DNA of 64,000 bases from the NCBI GenBank assembly GCA_003221615.1, contig QHSQ01000115.1, positions 16,305 through 80,304 on the forward strand, given 5' to 3'. The translations under genes and the position numbers were made by a program. Positions 55,931 through 62,776 of the stretch are shown one piece after another (the first letter of the stretch is position 1; every line of letters begins with the position of its first letter). Origin of the DNA: Candidatus Rokuibacteriota bacterium (lineage in GTDB: Bacteria; Methylomirabilota; Methylomirabilia; Rokubacteriales; CSP1-6). The notes beneath the pieces were generated by a model, which searched no databases, was not told the origin of the DNA, and worked only from the letters and a program-made list of their open reading frames with translations.

Positions 55931-56490
55931 AGCGAATCTGCGTCTTCTGCGGTGCCTCGGAGGGCGCGCGCCCGGCCTACGCGGAAGCGGCGCGCCAGCT
56001 CGGGGCCGAGCTGGTTGCGCGGGGCCTCGGACTGGTCTATGGCGGGTGCGCGGTCGGGATGATGGGCGTCCTCGCCAACGCGGTGCTGAGCCGCGGCGGC
56101 GAGGTGATCGGTGTCATCCCCCAGGCACTCGCCTCGCGCGAGCTGGCTCATCCGGGTCTCACCGAGCTCCGCGTCGTCAGCTCGATGCACGAGCGCAAGG
56201 CGACGATGGCGTCGCTCGTCGACGGCTTCGCCGTTCTGCCGGGTGGTCTGGGCACGCTCGACGAGACGTTCGAGGCCCTGACCTGGGCCCAGCTCGGCAT
56301 TCACGCCAAGCCGATCGGTGCCCTCAACGTCGAGGGCTACTGGAACGGGCTCCGTGCCGTGATCGAGCACGCGGTGCGCGAGCGCTTCGTCAGCCCGGCC
56401 TACGCCGGGCTCCTGCTCTTCGCCGACACGCCGACTGATCTGCTCGAGCGCCTGGCGGCCTGGCGAGCGCCGGAGGTTCTGCGGGCCTGA
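55927..56490 (+). CDS. LOG family protein (nucleoside 5'-monophosphate phosphoribohydrolase type)
   Basis: A 187-residue Rossmann-like protein. It has the N-terminal RICVFCGASEGARPAY, the GGCAVGMMGVLANA loop, SMHERKATMASL and the signature PGGLGTLDETFEALTW. These are the LOG (cytokinin-activating) motifs. Bacterial members hydrolyse AMP or cytokinin nucleotides to the base and ribose 5-phosphate. The ATG overlaps the DapF-like stop. It ends 3 bases before the convergent cyclo-ligase remnant. Confidence 0.92.
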   Translation: MKRICVFCGASEGARPAYAEAARQLGAELVARGLGLVYGGCAVGMMGVLANAVLSRGGEVIGVIPQALASRELAHPGLTELRVVSSMHERKATMASLVDGFAVLPGGLGTLDETFEALTWAQLGIHAKPIGALNVEGYWNGLRAVIEHAVRERFVSPAYAGLLLFADTPTDLLERLAAWRAPEVLRA

Positions 56491-56493
56491 GAG

Positions 56494-56979
56494 TCACGCG
56501 CGACGGCGAGGCGGACGCGCGCGAGTCCGGGCGAGCTTTGCGAGCGCCGGCATCTCGGCGAGCTGCTCGTCGGAGAGCGCCTCCCAGAAGATGCCGGCCG
56601 GCTTCCTCCGCCGGCGATGAGTCCGGATCACGCGGTCCGGCGTCACCACGACGTCGAGCGGAACGTCGTGAGCCGTCATCGGAATCGTATCGTCGACGAC
56701 CTGGAGCTCGTGGACCGTCGTGACGATGGGCGTCGTCTCGTCGACGACGCCCACCGCGCGGGCCAGCGCGAACTCGAGGTCGCTGTAGCCTCCACCCTTA
56801 CCGAGTCGCGCGCCGCCGGAGTCGACGGCGACGCTGCCGGCTACGATCAGATCGATCCGCCCGATCTCTCCCGGCGACACCGACACGCCGAGCGTGGACG
56901 CGCCCTTGATCGTCGCGGCCTGAGACAGCTTTCCCTGGAGCTCTCGGATGCGCTCGCGGATCTCGGGCTTGCCGCGCAG
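56494..56979 (-). pseudogene. 5-formyltetrahydrofolate cyclo-ligase-like gene (COG0212 type), internally deleted and without a proper start
   Basis: The readable frame is ~161 codons from a CTG at 56979, immediately behind the stop of the membrane gene. The first ATG/GTG/TTG is at 56886. The C-terminal ~120 residues match the cyclo-ligase-like family: IDLIVAGSVAVDSGGARLGKGGGYSDLEFALA, TTVHELQVVDD and PMTAHDVPLDVVVTP. Before them only KPEIRERIREL and QAATIKGAS remain. The family's N-terminal half of ~90-100 residues, between its first helix and the ATIKGAS strand, is missing. The product is unlikely to work as a cyclo-ligase. Confidence 0.75.
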
Positions 56980-56982
56980 GCG

Positions 56983-58113
56983 CTAGCCCTTCGCCGCGAC
57001 GGGCTCGAGACCGACGGCGACGGTGAGGCGTGGCGTCGCGCGTGCGAGCAGGCTCGCGGTCTTCACCGCGCACCATCCCGAGCCGACCGCGCACGCGAGC
57101 GCGACGACGAGGGCGAGCGAGGCGTCCGCCGCCGAGGGAAGCGCGTGGCTCAGCGCCGGCAAGCGCCCGAGCACCGCCGCCGAGACGACGACCAGGGCCA
57201 GGCCGAAGGCTCCGGACGCGAGCCGCCAGCGTCGCAAAGGATTCGCGAGCGTCATGAGCGCGGCCGGGGCCAGCGGGATCAGGCGGAGGATCAGCGATCG
57301 CCCGGGTACCCATCCGTTGCGGCGAGCCATCTCGTGTGCGATGGCGATCGGGGATGTCGGATCAGCCGCAATCGCCGCCTCGATGGCCGAGACCGGCTCG
57401 AGGATCGCGAAGCCGAGGTCTCCAACCAGGAGGATCGAGATCTGCACGAGGAGCGCGCCGACGGCCAGCGCGAGTGGAGCGCTCCGGTTGTCCGCGATGC
57501 GTCCGACCAGGACGAGCGCGAACGTGAAGGCGAGCGACCCTAGCACCGGGAAGGTGAAGAAAAAGATCGAGCCACGACGAAACGCGGTCTGGACCGACTG
57601 GTCGACGAGGATATAGAACGTGCCGAGCAGGAAGATCCCGCTCGCGAGGAGCGCCGACCACCGCTTCCACCCGGCCTCGTACACCTCGAGCGCGATGAGC
57701 AGGCCGCCGAGGTTCGAGACCTGGGAGCCCGCGAGACCCAGCAGGTGGGGAGGACTCCAGAGCGTCACGTCGAGCCCGAAGAGCCGGTGCCAGAGGTCGT
57801 CGATCGGCGCCGCCAGGATGACGATCGCCATGCCCCACCACGCCAGGTGAAAGCCCCGCGTGCCGCTGAGCCACGCGATCGTGACGGTGCCCGGCGGTTG
57901 CGTACCGCCCCGCGGGCGCCACGTCTCGAAGAGGAGCACGCCGAGCGAGATCAGGGAAGCGACGACGACCGACGCGTACGTCATGACGTGAGGCGCGATC
58001 CAGAAGGAATCGCGCCCGATGACGAGGTGCCAGCGGATGTCCCAGCCGACGCCCCAGCCCCCGATGAGCTTCGCGACGAGCAACGCCCAGAGCGCGCGGC
58101 GCCGGAAGGTCAT
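56983..58113 (-). CDS. Multi-spanning membrane protein of unknown function
   Basis: A ~376-residue integral membrane protein with about nine or ten hydrophobic segments. It opens with RRRALWALLVAKLIGGWGVGWDIRWH. His- and Trp-containing segments are notable (GRDSFWIAPHVMTYAS, WSPPHLLGLAGSQV, DDLWHRLFGLD) and could bind metal or haem, but no known motif is recognised. I chose the second ATG (58113), as the first (58134) adds seven residues close to the divergent gene. Its stop abuts the damaged cyclo-ligase gene, so they may form one transcript. Confidence 0.75.
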   Translation of the reverse strand: MTFRRRALWALLVAKLIGGWGVGWDIRWHLVIGRDSFWIAPHVMTYASVVVASLISLGVLLFETWRPRGGTQPPGTVTIAWLSGTRGFHLAWWGMAIVILAAPIDDLWHRLFGLDVTLWSPPHLLGLAGSQVSNLGGLLIALEVYEAGWKRWSALLASGIFLLGTFYILVDQSVQTAFRRGSIFFFTFPVLGSLAFTFALVLVGRIADNRSAPLALAVGALLVQISILLVGDLGFAILEPVSAIEAAIAADPTSPIAIAHEMARRNGWVPGRSLILRLIPLAPAALMTLANPLRRWRLASGAFGLALVVVSAAVLGRLPALSHALPSAADASLALVVALACAVGSGWCAVKTASLLARATPRLTVAVGLEPVAAKG

Positions 58114-58145
58114 CCGCACGACGTCATGATACACTGCGCGCCGCA

Positions 58146-58517
58146 GTGATTGCTTCGTGGTGCTGGGATCTCATCGAGCCGTATCTCAAGCGCAATCTGG
58201 TCAACAAGGGCATCGAGCGCCCGAGCCGCCGGGAGATCCTCGAGGAGTTCGCGCGCGTCTGGCCCGACTTCACGGCGACCATCGGCGTCCAGGAGCCGTG
58301 GGCCGGGACGATCCGGTTCAAGTGGCTGGTCCGCCTGCCCTCGGGCGAGATGGAGTCGTTCCTCGAGGATCCCACGCACTGGATCGGCGGTCGGTACGGC
58401 GGTGGCAAGTTCAAGATGAACCTCCATCACGGCCTGCACTTCGTGAACACGCGAAACTTCAAGCCCGAGGGCGAGTCCCGGTGGAAGGACTCGCCGGCGC
58501 TGGATCTGGACGCGTAG
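58146..58517 (+). CDS. Hypothetical protein (123 aa)
   Basis: A 123-residue soluble protein, rich in Trp, Phe and His (SWCWDLIEPYLKRNLV, WPDFTATIGVQEPWAG, THWIGGRYGGGKFKMNLHHGLHFVN). No domain is recognised. The starting GTG is 10 bases after a TGA-TACACT extended -10-like sequence shared with the divergent membrane gene. It is followed at 13 bases by the BtuF-like gene. Confidence 0.65.
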   Translation: MIASWCWDLIEPYLKRNLVNKGIERPSRREILEEFARVWPDFTATIGVQEPWAGTIRFKWLVRLPSGEMESFLEDPTHWIGGRYGGGKFKMNLHHGLHFVNTRNFKPEGESRWKDSPALDLDA

Positions 58518-58529
58518 GCCGGGCGCCTG

Positions 58530-59357
58530 ATGGTCGCGCGAGTCGACTCGTCCGGAGTGGCCGTCGAGCTCGCGACCCCGCCTCGGCGGATCGTCTCGCT
58601 CGTGCCGAGTATCACCGAGACCCTCTGCGCGCTCGGGCTGGCCGAGGCGCTGGTGGGCATCACGGTGTACTGCGTCGAGCCGCGCGAGGTGGTCGGCGGC
58701 AAGACGCGTATCGGCGGCGAAAAGAATCCCGACCTCGAGAAGATCCGGAGACTCGAGCCCGACCTGGTCATCGCGAACATCGAGGAAAACCTTCGTGACC
58801 ACGTCGAGATGCTCCGGGCCTGGTCGATTCCGGTGTGGGTCACGTACCCGCGTACGGTGGCCGAGGGAATTCAGCTGATCGCCGAGCTGGGCGCGGTGAC
58901 GGGGACCGAGGCGCGCGCGGCCGCTATCCTGAGTGAGATCGAGCCCCTCTACGAGCGCGTCCGGATCGCCGCCGCGCGGCGGCCGGCGGTGGCCGCCTTC
59001 TATCCGATCTGGCGCGGACCGTACATGACCATCAACCGCGACACGTACATCCACGACATGCTTCGGGTCTGCGGCGCGCGCAACGTCTTCGCCGAGCGGC
59101 CGGAGCGCTACCCGACGGTGACGTTGGACGAGATTGCCGCCGAGCGTCCGGCGGTGATTCTGCTGCCGGACGAGCCGTTCCGATTCCGGCGCGCGCACCT
59201 GGCCGACTTCGGCGGATACGTCGAGGTGCCCGCGGTGCGCGACGGGCGCATCCACCTCGTGGACGGTAAGCCCTTCTCGTGGCACGGGCCGCGGATCGCG
59301 GAAGCCCTGAGAACGCTGCCGCGCTTGATCGATCCGGCTGCTACGACTTTTTCTTGA
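58530..59357 (+). CDS. BtuF-like cobalamin/metal-chelate binding protein without a signal peptide
   Basis: A 275-residue helical-backbone metal-receptor protein. It has RIVSLVPSITETLCALGLAEALVGIT, ARIGGEKNPDLEKIRRLEPDLVIANIEENL, PVWVTYPRTV and the closing GPRIAEALRTL. This is the fold of BtuF and other periplasmic corrinoid/siderophore binding proteins. The frame begins with VARVDSSGVAVELA and has no signal peptide or lipobox, so a cytoplasmic location is expected. No permease or ATPase lies beside it. Corrinoid binding fits the rest of the window, but other chelates are possible. Confidence 0.85.
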   Translation: MVARVDSSGVAVELATPPRRIVSLVPSITETLCALGLAEALVGITVYCVEPREVVGGKTRIGGEKNPDLEKIRRLEPDLVIANIEENLRDHVEMLRAWSIPVWVTYPRTVAEGIQLIAELGAVTGTEARAAAILSEIEPLYERVRIAAARRPAVAAFYPIWRGPYMTINRDTYIHDMLRVCGARNVFAERPERYPTVTLDEIAAERPAVILLPDEPFRFRRAHLADFGGYVEVPAVRDGRIHLVDGKPFSWHGPRIAEALRTLPRLIDPAATTFS

Positions 59358-59493
59358 GCGGCAGGATCCAGTCGAGCCACGGTGCGGCCGCGGCCATGAA
59401 CAGTCCGGGGATTGCCACGCCGGCGACGAGGCCGACGATCGAGAGGAAGACCAGCGAGATCAGCATCATGCAGAGATCGAGCAAGAGCGCCAT
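59341..59493 (-). CDS. Small membrane protein (50 aa)
   Basis: A 50-residue frame behind ridA. It has one long hydrophobic segment (MMLISLVFLSIVGLVAGVAI), a second amphipathic part (GLFMAAAAPWLDWIL) and a positive tail PLKKKS, so the C-terminus should face the cytoplasm. GAGGTAGAG precedes the ATG, which lies 4 bases after the ridA stop. Its end overlaps the BtuF-like gene by 17 bases. The family is unknown. Confidence 0.55.
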   Translation of the reverse strand: MALLLDLCMMLISLVFLSIVGLVAGVAIPGLFMAAAAPWLDWILPLKKKS

Positions 59494-59497
59494 GTGC

Positions 59498-59959
59498 TCA
59501 CTCTACCTCGAGGACCATCTCGATCTCGACCGGAATGTTGACCGGCAGCCCCCCCATGCCCACCGCCGAGCGCGCGTGCTTGCCGATGACCTCGCCGAAC
59601 ACCTCGACCATCAGGTCGGAGAAGCCGTTGATCACCTTGGGCTGGTCGCCGAAACCGTCCGCGGAGTTCACCATGCCCAGTACCTTGACGACCCGACGGA
59701 CCTTGTCGAGGCTGCCGAGGTTCGCGCGGACCGTCGCGAGTAGCGAGAGGCCGACCTCGCGCGCGACCTGATAGCCCTGCTCCACCGTGAGATCCTTGCC
59801 GACCTTGCCCTGAGACGTTGCTTTGCCGTCACGAACCGGGCCGTGGCCGGACACGAAGAGCAGATTGCCGGTTCGCACGGCGCCCACGTAGTTCGCCATC
59901 GGGCTGGTCGGCTTCGGCAGCGTGATGTTCTTTTCCTTGAGTCGAGCTTCCGCGCTCAT
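59498..59959 (-). CDS. RidA family protein (YjgF/YER057c/UK114)
   Basis: A 153-residue RidA-fold protein of the longer subgroup. It has GNLLFVSGHGPV, a QARQALENI-like helix here (QVAREVGLSLLATVRANLGSL), KVLGMVNSADGF and the closing ARSAVGMGGLPVNIPVEIEMVLE. The conserved Arg (R before SAVGMGGLP) that binds imine/carboxylate substrates is kept. Such enzymes deaminate reactive enamines and imines made by PLP enzymes. The gene is divergent from the NUDIX gene with a 59-base gap. Confidence 0.9.
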   Translation of the reverse strand: MSAEARLKEKNITLPKPTSPMANYVGAVRTGNLLFVSGHGPVRDGKATSQGKVGKDLTVEQGYQVAREVGLSLLATVRANLGSLDKVRRVVKVLGMVNSADGFGDQPKVINGFSDLMVEVFGEVIGKHARSAVGMGGLPVNIPVEIEMVLEVE

Positions 59960-60018
59960 CGCGATCCGTCCTCCATGAAGTGAATGACAGCGGCCGCGTC
60001 ATCGTGGCACACTAGATC

Positions 60019-60867
60019 GTGCCCGTCAAACCTGCGCCGGTGACGCCGGTCCCGGCCGCGACCCTTGTTCTCCTCCGCAGTCGCTCCGCCGGCGCGTTCG
60101 AGGTCTTGCTGATCCGCCGTCACAGCGCGAGCAAGTTCGCCGCGGGCGACTTCGTGTTTCCAGGCGGCAAGATCGAGCCGAGTGATGGCGCCGACGACTC
60201 GGCGGCCTGGTGCCGGAGCCTCGACGCCGCTCAGGCCGCGCGCCGACTCAATCTCGCCTCGCCACCGTCTGCGGCAGTCGGCCACTGGGTGGGCGTCATT
60301 CGCGAGACGTTCGAGGAGGTAGGGATTCTCCTGGCCTACGCGCCCGATGGCCGGCCCGTGCGCGTCGACGGTGGCCGCTATGCCGACTACCGGCGCGCGT
60401 GCCAGGCCGATCACCGCGCGTTCTGGGCGATGCTGCGTGCCGAGCGCCTCACCCTGGCAACCGACACGCTGGTGTACTTCGCCCACTGGATCACGCCGGA
60501 GATCCAGCCCCTCCGGTTCGACACGCGCTTCTTCGCCGCGCCGATGCCCGAGGGGCAGGAGGCCGTCGCCGACGAGCGCGAGATCACCGAGGTGCGCTGG
60601 CTCGCCCCGCGCGAGGCGATCGACGCGAACGCGCGCGGGCAGCTCTCGCTGCGCAAGCCGCGCCGCAGCGCGAGCGGATCCTCTGGCTGCAGGGTCGGCG
60701 TCCATTTGAGCCCGATCCGGGACAGATCGGGCGCGAGCACGTCCTCGCCCACTGGTCGCACGCCGCGCTCGATCCATGCGAGGAGATCGTCGAACGCCTG
60801 CTCGCGTGTCTCGCCGTCGAAACCACAGTGGCTGGAAGCGCGCATCACGCGCTGCACGAGCAAGTGA
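60019..60867 (+). CDS. NUDIX hydrolase (NUDT19-like), 3' end fused into antisense sequence
   Basis: The first ~214 residues are a NUDIX hydrolase with the long insertion typical of the NUDT19/CoA-diphosphatase-like group. GDFVFPGGKIEPSDG and RETFEEVGILLAY are separated by ~45 residues, and TDTLVYFAHWITPEIQPLRFDTRFF follows. After LSLRKP (near 60661) the remaining ~68 residues are Ser/Arg-rich and lie exactly antisense to the alpha/beta hydrolase gene. The family's last ~20-30 residues and its stop are missing. The catalytic part is intact. The GTG start lies 7-8 bases after an ACACTAG-like sequence. Confidence 0.8.
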   Translation: MPVKPAPVTPVPAATLVLLRSRSAGAFEVLLIRRHSASKFAAGDFVFPGGKIEPSDGADDSAAWCRSLDAAQAARRLNLASPPSAAVGHWVGVIRETFEEVGILLAYAPDGRPVRVDGGRYADYRRACQADHRAFWAMLRAERLTLATDTLVYFAHWITPEIQPLRFDTRFFAAPMPEGQEAVADEREITEVRWLAPREAIDANARGQLSLRKPRRSASGSSGCRVGVHLSPIRDRSGASTSSPTGRTPRSIHARRSSNACSRVSPSKPQWLEARITRCTSK

Positions 60868-61916
60868 TCGGTCCCGGCGGCGATCGTACGGCGCCGGTAC
60901 GACTGCTCGAGGCTCAGCGGTACCCACGCATCGCCGGTCTCGTGCAGCGTGATGAGCGGGGCCTTCAGTCGGCCCGTCCGTTCCGCGTACACGGGGTTCG
61001 CGGCGGGGGAGCGGGAGTCCTTTGCTGGTTGCAGTCGCCGGACGCGCGCGTTGAGCTCCTCTTCGGTGAGACCGAGCCCGGGATCGATCCGGTACCGGAT
61101 GTGAACCGTGCTCGCCGCACGCAGGCCGGGACTCGGCTCGTTGTCCAGGTCGCGCGGGCGGTGCATCATGTTCAGCAGATAGCGACGCTTGAGGCCTTGA
61201 AGCCGCAAGGGTAGATCGTTGCCGACCTGATCGGCGCCCATCAGGTACTTCACGACGCTGTCGAATTGCCGTCCGCGTGCGGTATACGCGCCGGGCATGC
61301 CGAGAGCCGGCACGACGCGCTCGTTGAGCACTCGGGCGAAGGTCTCCTTGTCGGGCGCATCGAGCATCGGGACGCCGGAGATCAGCTCGGCCGCGGCGGT
61401 GTAGGCCATCAGGTAGTCGGCGATGCTGATGCCATCGACCAGGCCGCATTCCGCCAGACCGCCCTGGTAGAGAGCCGGGTGCAGCTCCAGCGACGCCACG
61501 ACGATGTGACCGCCCATCGACTGGCCGTAGATGATCGTCCAGCGCGGCCGGCCGACCTCCTTCAGGAAGAGCTCACGGAGTGCGATGAGGTCGTCGATGA
61601 ACAGGTGCGGCTGGTACTCACGCGCCCGATAGCCGGACGCGATCCACGCGTGGCCGCCGGCGAGAATGTGGCTTGCGATCGGAGGCGCGGCGACCGCGCC
61701 CGGCCCGGGACCCCGCTGGATCCCGTGCGCGAACACGACGAGACCGCCTTGCCAGTTGGCGGGCACCTCGATCAGATAGCTCGCGCCGCCGAGCCGGCCG
61801 CTCCGGCTGATCGCCGCGGTGGTCGTTTCGGCGCGCGGCTCGCTGAGCCAGGGTGCGCGGAGCACGACGACCGCGAGGCCGAAGGCGAGGAGAGCGACCA
61901 ATTTCGACCTGCTCAT
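60411..61916 (-). CDS. Secreted alpha/beta hydrolase, 3' end fused into antisense sequence
   Basis: The first ~415 residues form an exported alpha/beta hydrolase. They include a signal peptide (LVALLAFGLAVVVLRAPWLSEPRA), VVFAHGIQRGPG, the nucleophile Ser in YGQSMGGHIVV, LHETGDAWVP with the acid, and SSHCGFDG with the His. It resembles bacterial PHB-depolymerase/tannase-like or peptidase S9-type hydrolases. Past LQPEDPLALRR (near 60662) the frame has no family character and is antisense to the NUDIX gene. The natural stop has been lost, and the two genes overlap by 457 bases tail to tail. The ATG at 61916 is preferred to an upstream start, since the signal peptide begins there. Confidence 0.78.
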   Translation of the reverse strand: MSRSKLVALLAFGLAVVVLRAPWLSEPRAETTTAAISRSGRLGGASYLIEVPANWQGGLVVFAHGIQRGPGPGAVAAPPIASHILAGGHAWIASGYRAREYQPHLFIDDLIALRELFLKEVGRPRWTIIYGQSMGGHIVVASLELHPALYQGGLAECGLVDGISIADYLMAYTAAAELISGVPMLDAPDKETFARVLNERVVPALGMPGAYTARGRQFDSVVKYLMGADQVGNDLPLRLQGLKRRYLLNMMHRPRDLDNEPSPGLRAASTVHIRYRIDPGLGLTEEELNARVRRLQPAKDSRSPAANPVYAERTGRLKAPLITLHETGDAWVPLSLEQSYRRRTIAAGTDHLLVQRVMRASSHCGFDGETREQAFDDLLAWIERGVRPVGEDVLAPDLSRIGLKWTPTLQPEDPLALRRGLRSESCPRAFASIASRGASQRTSVISRSSATASCPSGIGAAKKRVSNRRGWISGVIQWAKYTSVSVARVRRSARSIAQNAR

Positions 61917-61921
61917 CGGTC

Positions 61922-62413
61922 CTAGAAGTACGCGAGCAGTCGCCCGCAGGCGATGACACCCGTCCACAGCGCCAGCGACAGGCACGCGGCCAGCCGCGCC
62001 TGCAGCGGGGCGGGGGCGCCGCGATCCCACCCGGCGACCTGGCGGAACGGGCGAAGATGAAAGACCGCGGCGTTGAGTCCAGCCAGCACGAGGAACAGGA
62101 GCTTCAGCCTGAACGCGGGATTACCAGCGAACTCGGTCGCGTGGGCGACGAACATGAGCCCGCCGGTCGGCACGATCAAGAGCACGCTGGCCCGCGCCCA
62201 GGTCAGCAGATGACGCTCCATCCCGGTCACCGGAAGCTCTCGCGACAGCCCGAGCAGTCTCAGATCGAACATCGCAGCGCTTCCGACGAGAATCACGAAT
62301 CCGATGATGTGGAGGATCTCGACGATCGGATAGAGCCAGAGCGACTGTCGCATCGCCGTCGCCGCGGCGGTGGCCTCGAGCCACCCGGTGAAGCCAGCGC
62401 CGGTCGGCGTCAA
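61922..62413 (-). CDS. DUF6644-like small integral membrane protein
   Basis: A 163-residue membrane protein with four hydrophobic segments: PIVEILHIIGFVILVGSAAMFDL, SVLLIVPTGGLMFVA, FRLKLLFLVLAGLNAAVFH and a C-terminal ACLSLALWTGVIACG. The conserved His in LHIIGF and in VFHLRP suggests haem or metal binding, as in small cytochrome-like membrane proteins. Its GTG/ATG start overlaps the stop of the upstream DUF6152-like gene by 4 bases; such pairs occur together in other genomes. The hydrolase gene starts 5 bases downstream. Confidence 0.78.
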   Translation of the reverse strand: MTPTGAGFTGWLEATAAATAMRQSLWLYPIVEILHIIGFVILVGSAAMFDLRLLGLSRELPVTGMERHLLTWARASVLLIVPTGGLMFVAHATEFAGNPAFRLKLLFLVLAGLNAAVFHLRPFRQVAGWDRGAPAPLQARLAACLSLALWTGVIACGRLLAYF

Positions 62414-62766
62414 CGGAGCTCCACGGTCGCTCCCTCGATCGTGATGCGCTCGGCCCGCATCTCGTCCTCGTTGCTGCGGTGGGGATAGCCGACCACGGTG
62501 GCCTTACCGCCGACGCGAAGCTTCGCGGCCGGCAGCCCGCGGCTCTCCATGCGTGTCGGCGGCGCGAGCACCACGAGCCAGACCTTTCCCGGCACTTCGA
62601 GCCGGACGTGACCGTGGGGATGCTCGTAGCCGGCCTCCTTGATGGTGCCGGTGAGCGTCATCTCCTTGGTCGCGTCGTACCCGCTCCAGCCGTGATGCGC
62701 TCCGACCGGAACGACGCCGGCGACGAGAAACACGAGCGCGATGGCCGCGGCTCTTCGCGTCAACAT
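62410..62766 (-). CDS. DUF6152-like periplasmic protein
   Basis: A 118-residue exported protein. It has a signal peptide (AAAIALVFLVAGVVPVGA) and the mature N-terminus HHGWSGYDATKEMTLTGTI, then YEHPHGHVRLEV and the beta-rich VLAPPTRMESRGL. The His-rich start at the mature N-terminus is typical of DUF6152 and could bind copper. It overlaps the membrane protein gene that follows. Function is unknown. Confidence 0.82.
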   Translation of the reverse strand: MLTRRAAAIALVFLVAGVVPVGAHHGWSGYDATKEMTLTGTIKEAGYEHPHGHVRLEVPGKVWLVVLAPPTRMESRGLPAAKLRVGGKATVVGYPHRSNEDEMRAERITIEGATVELR

Positions 62767-62776
62767 GTGCCGCCGC

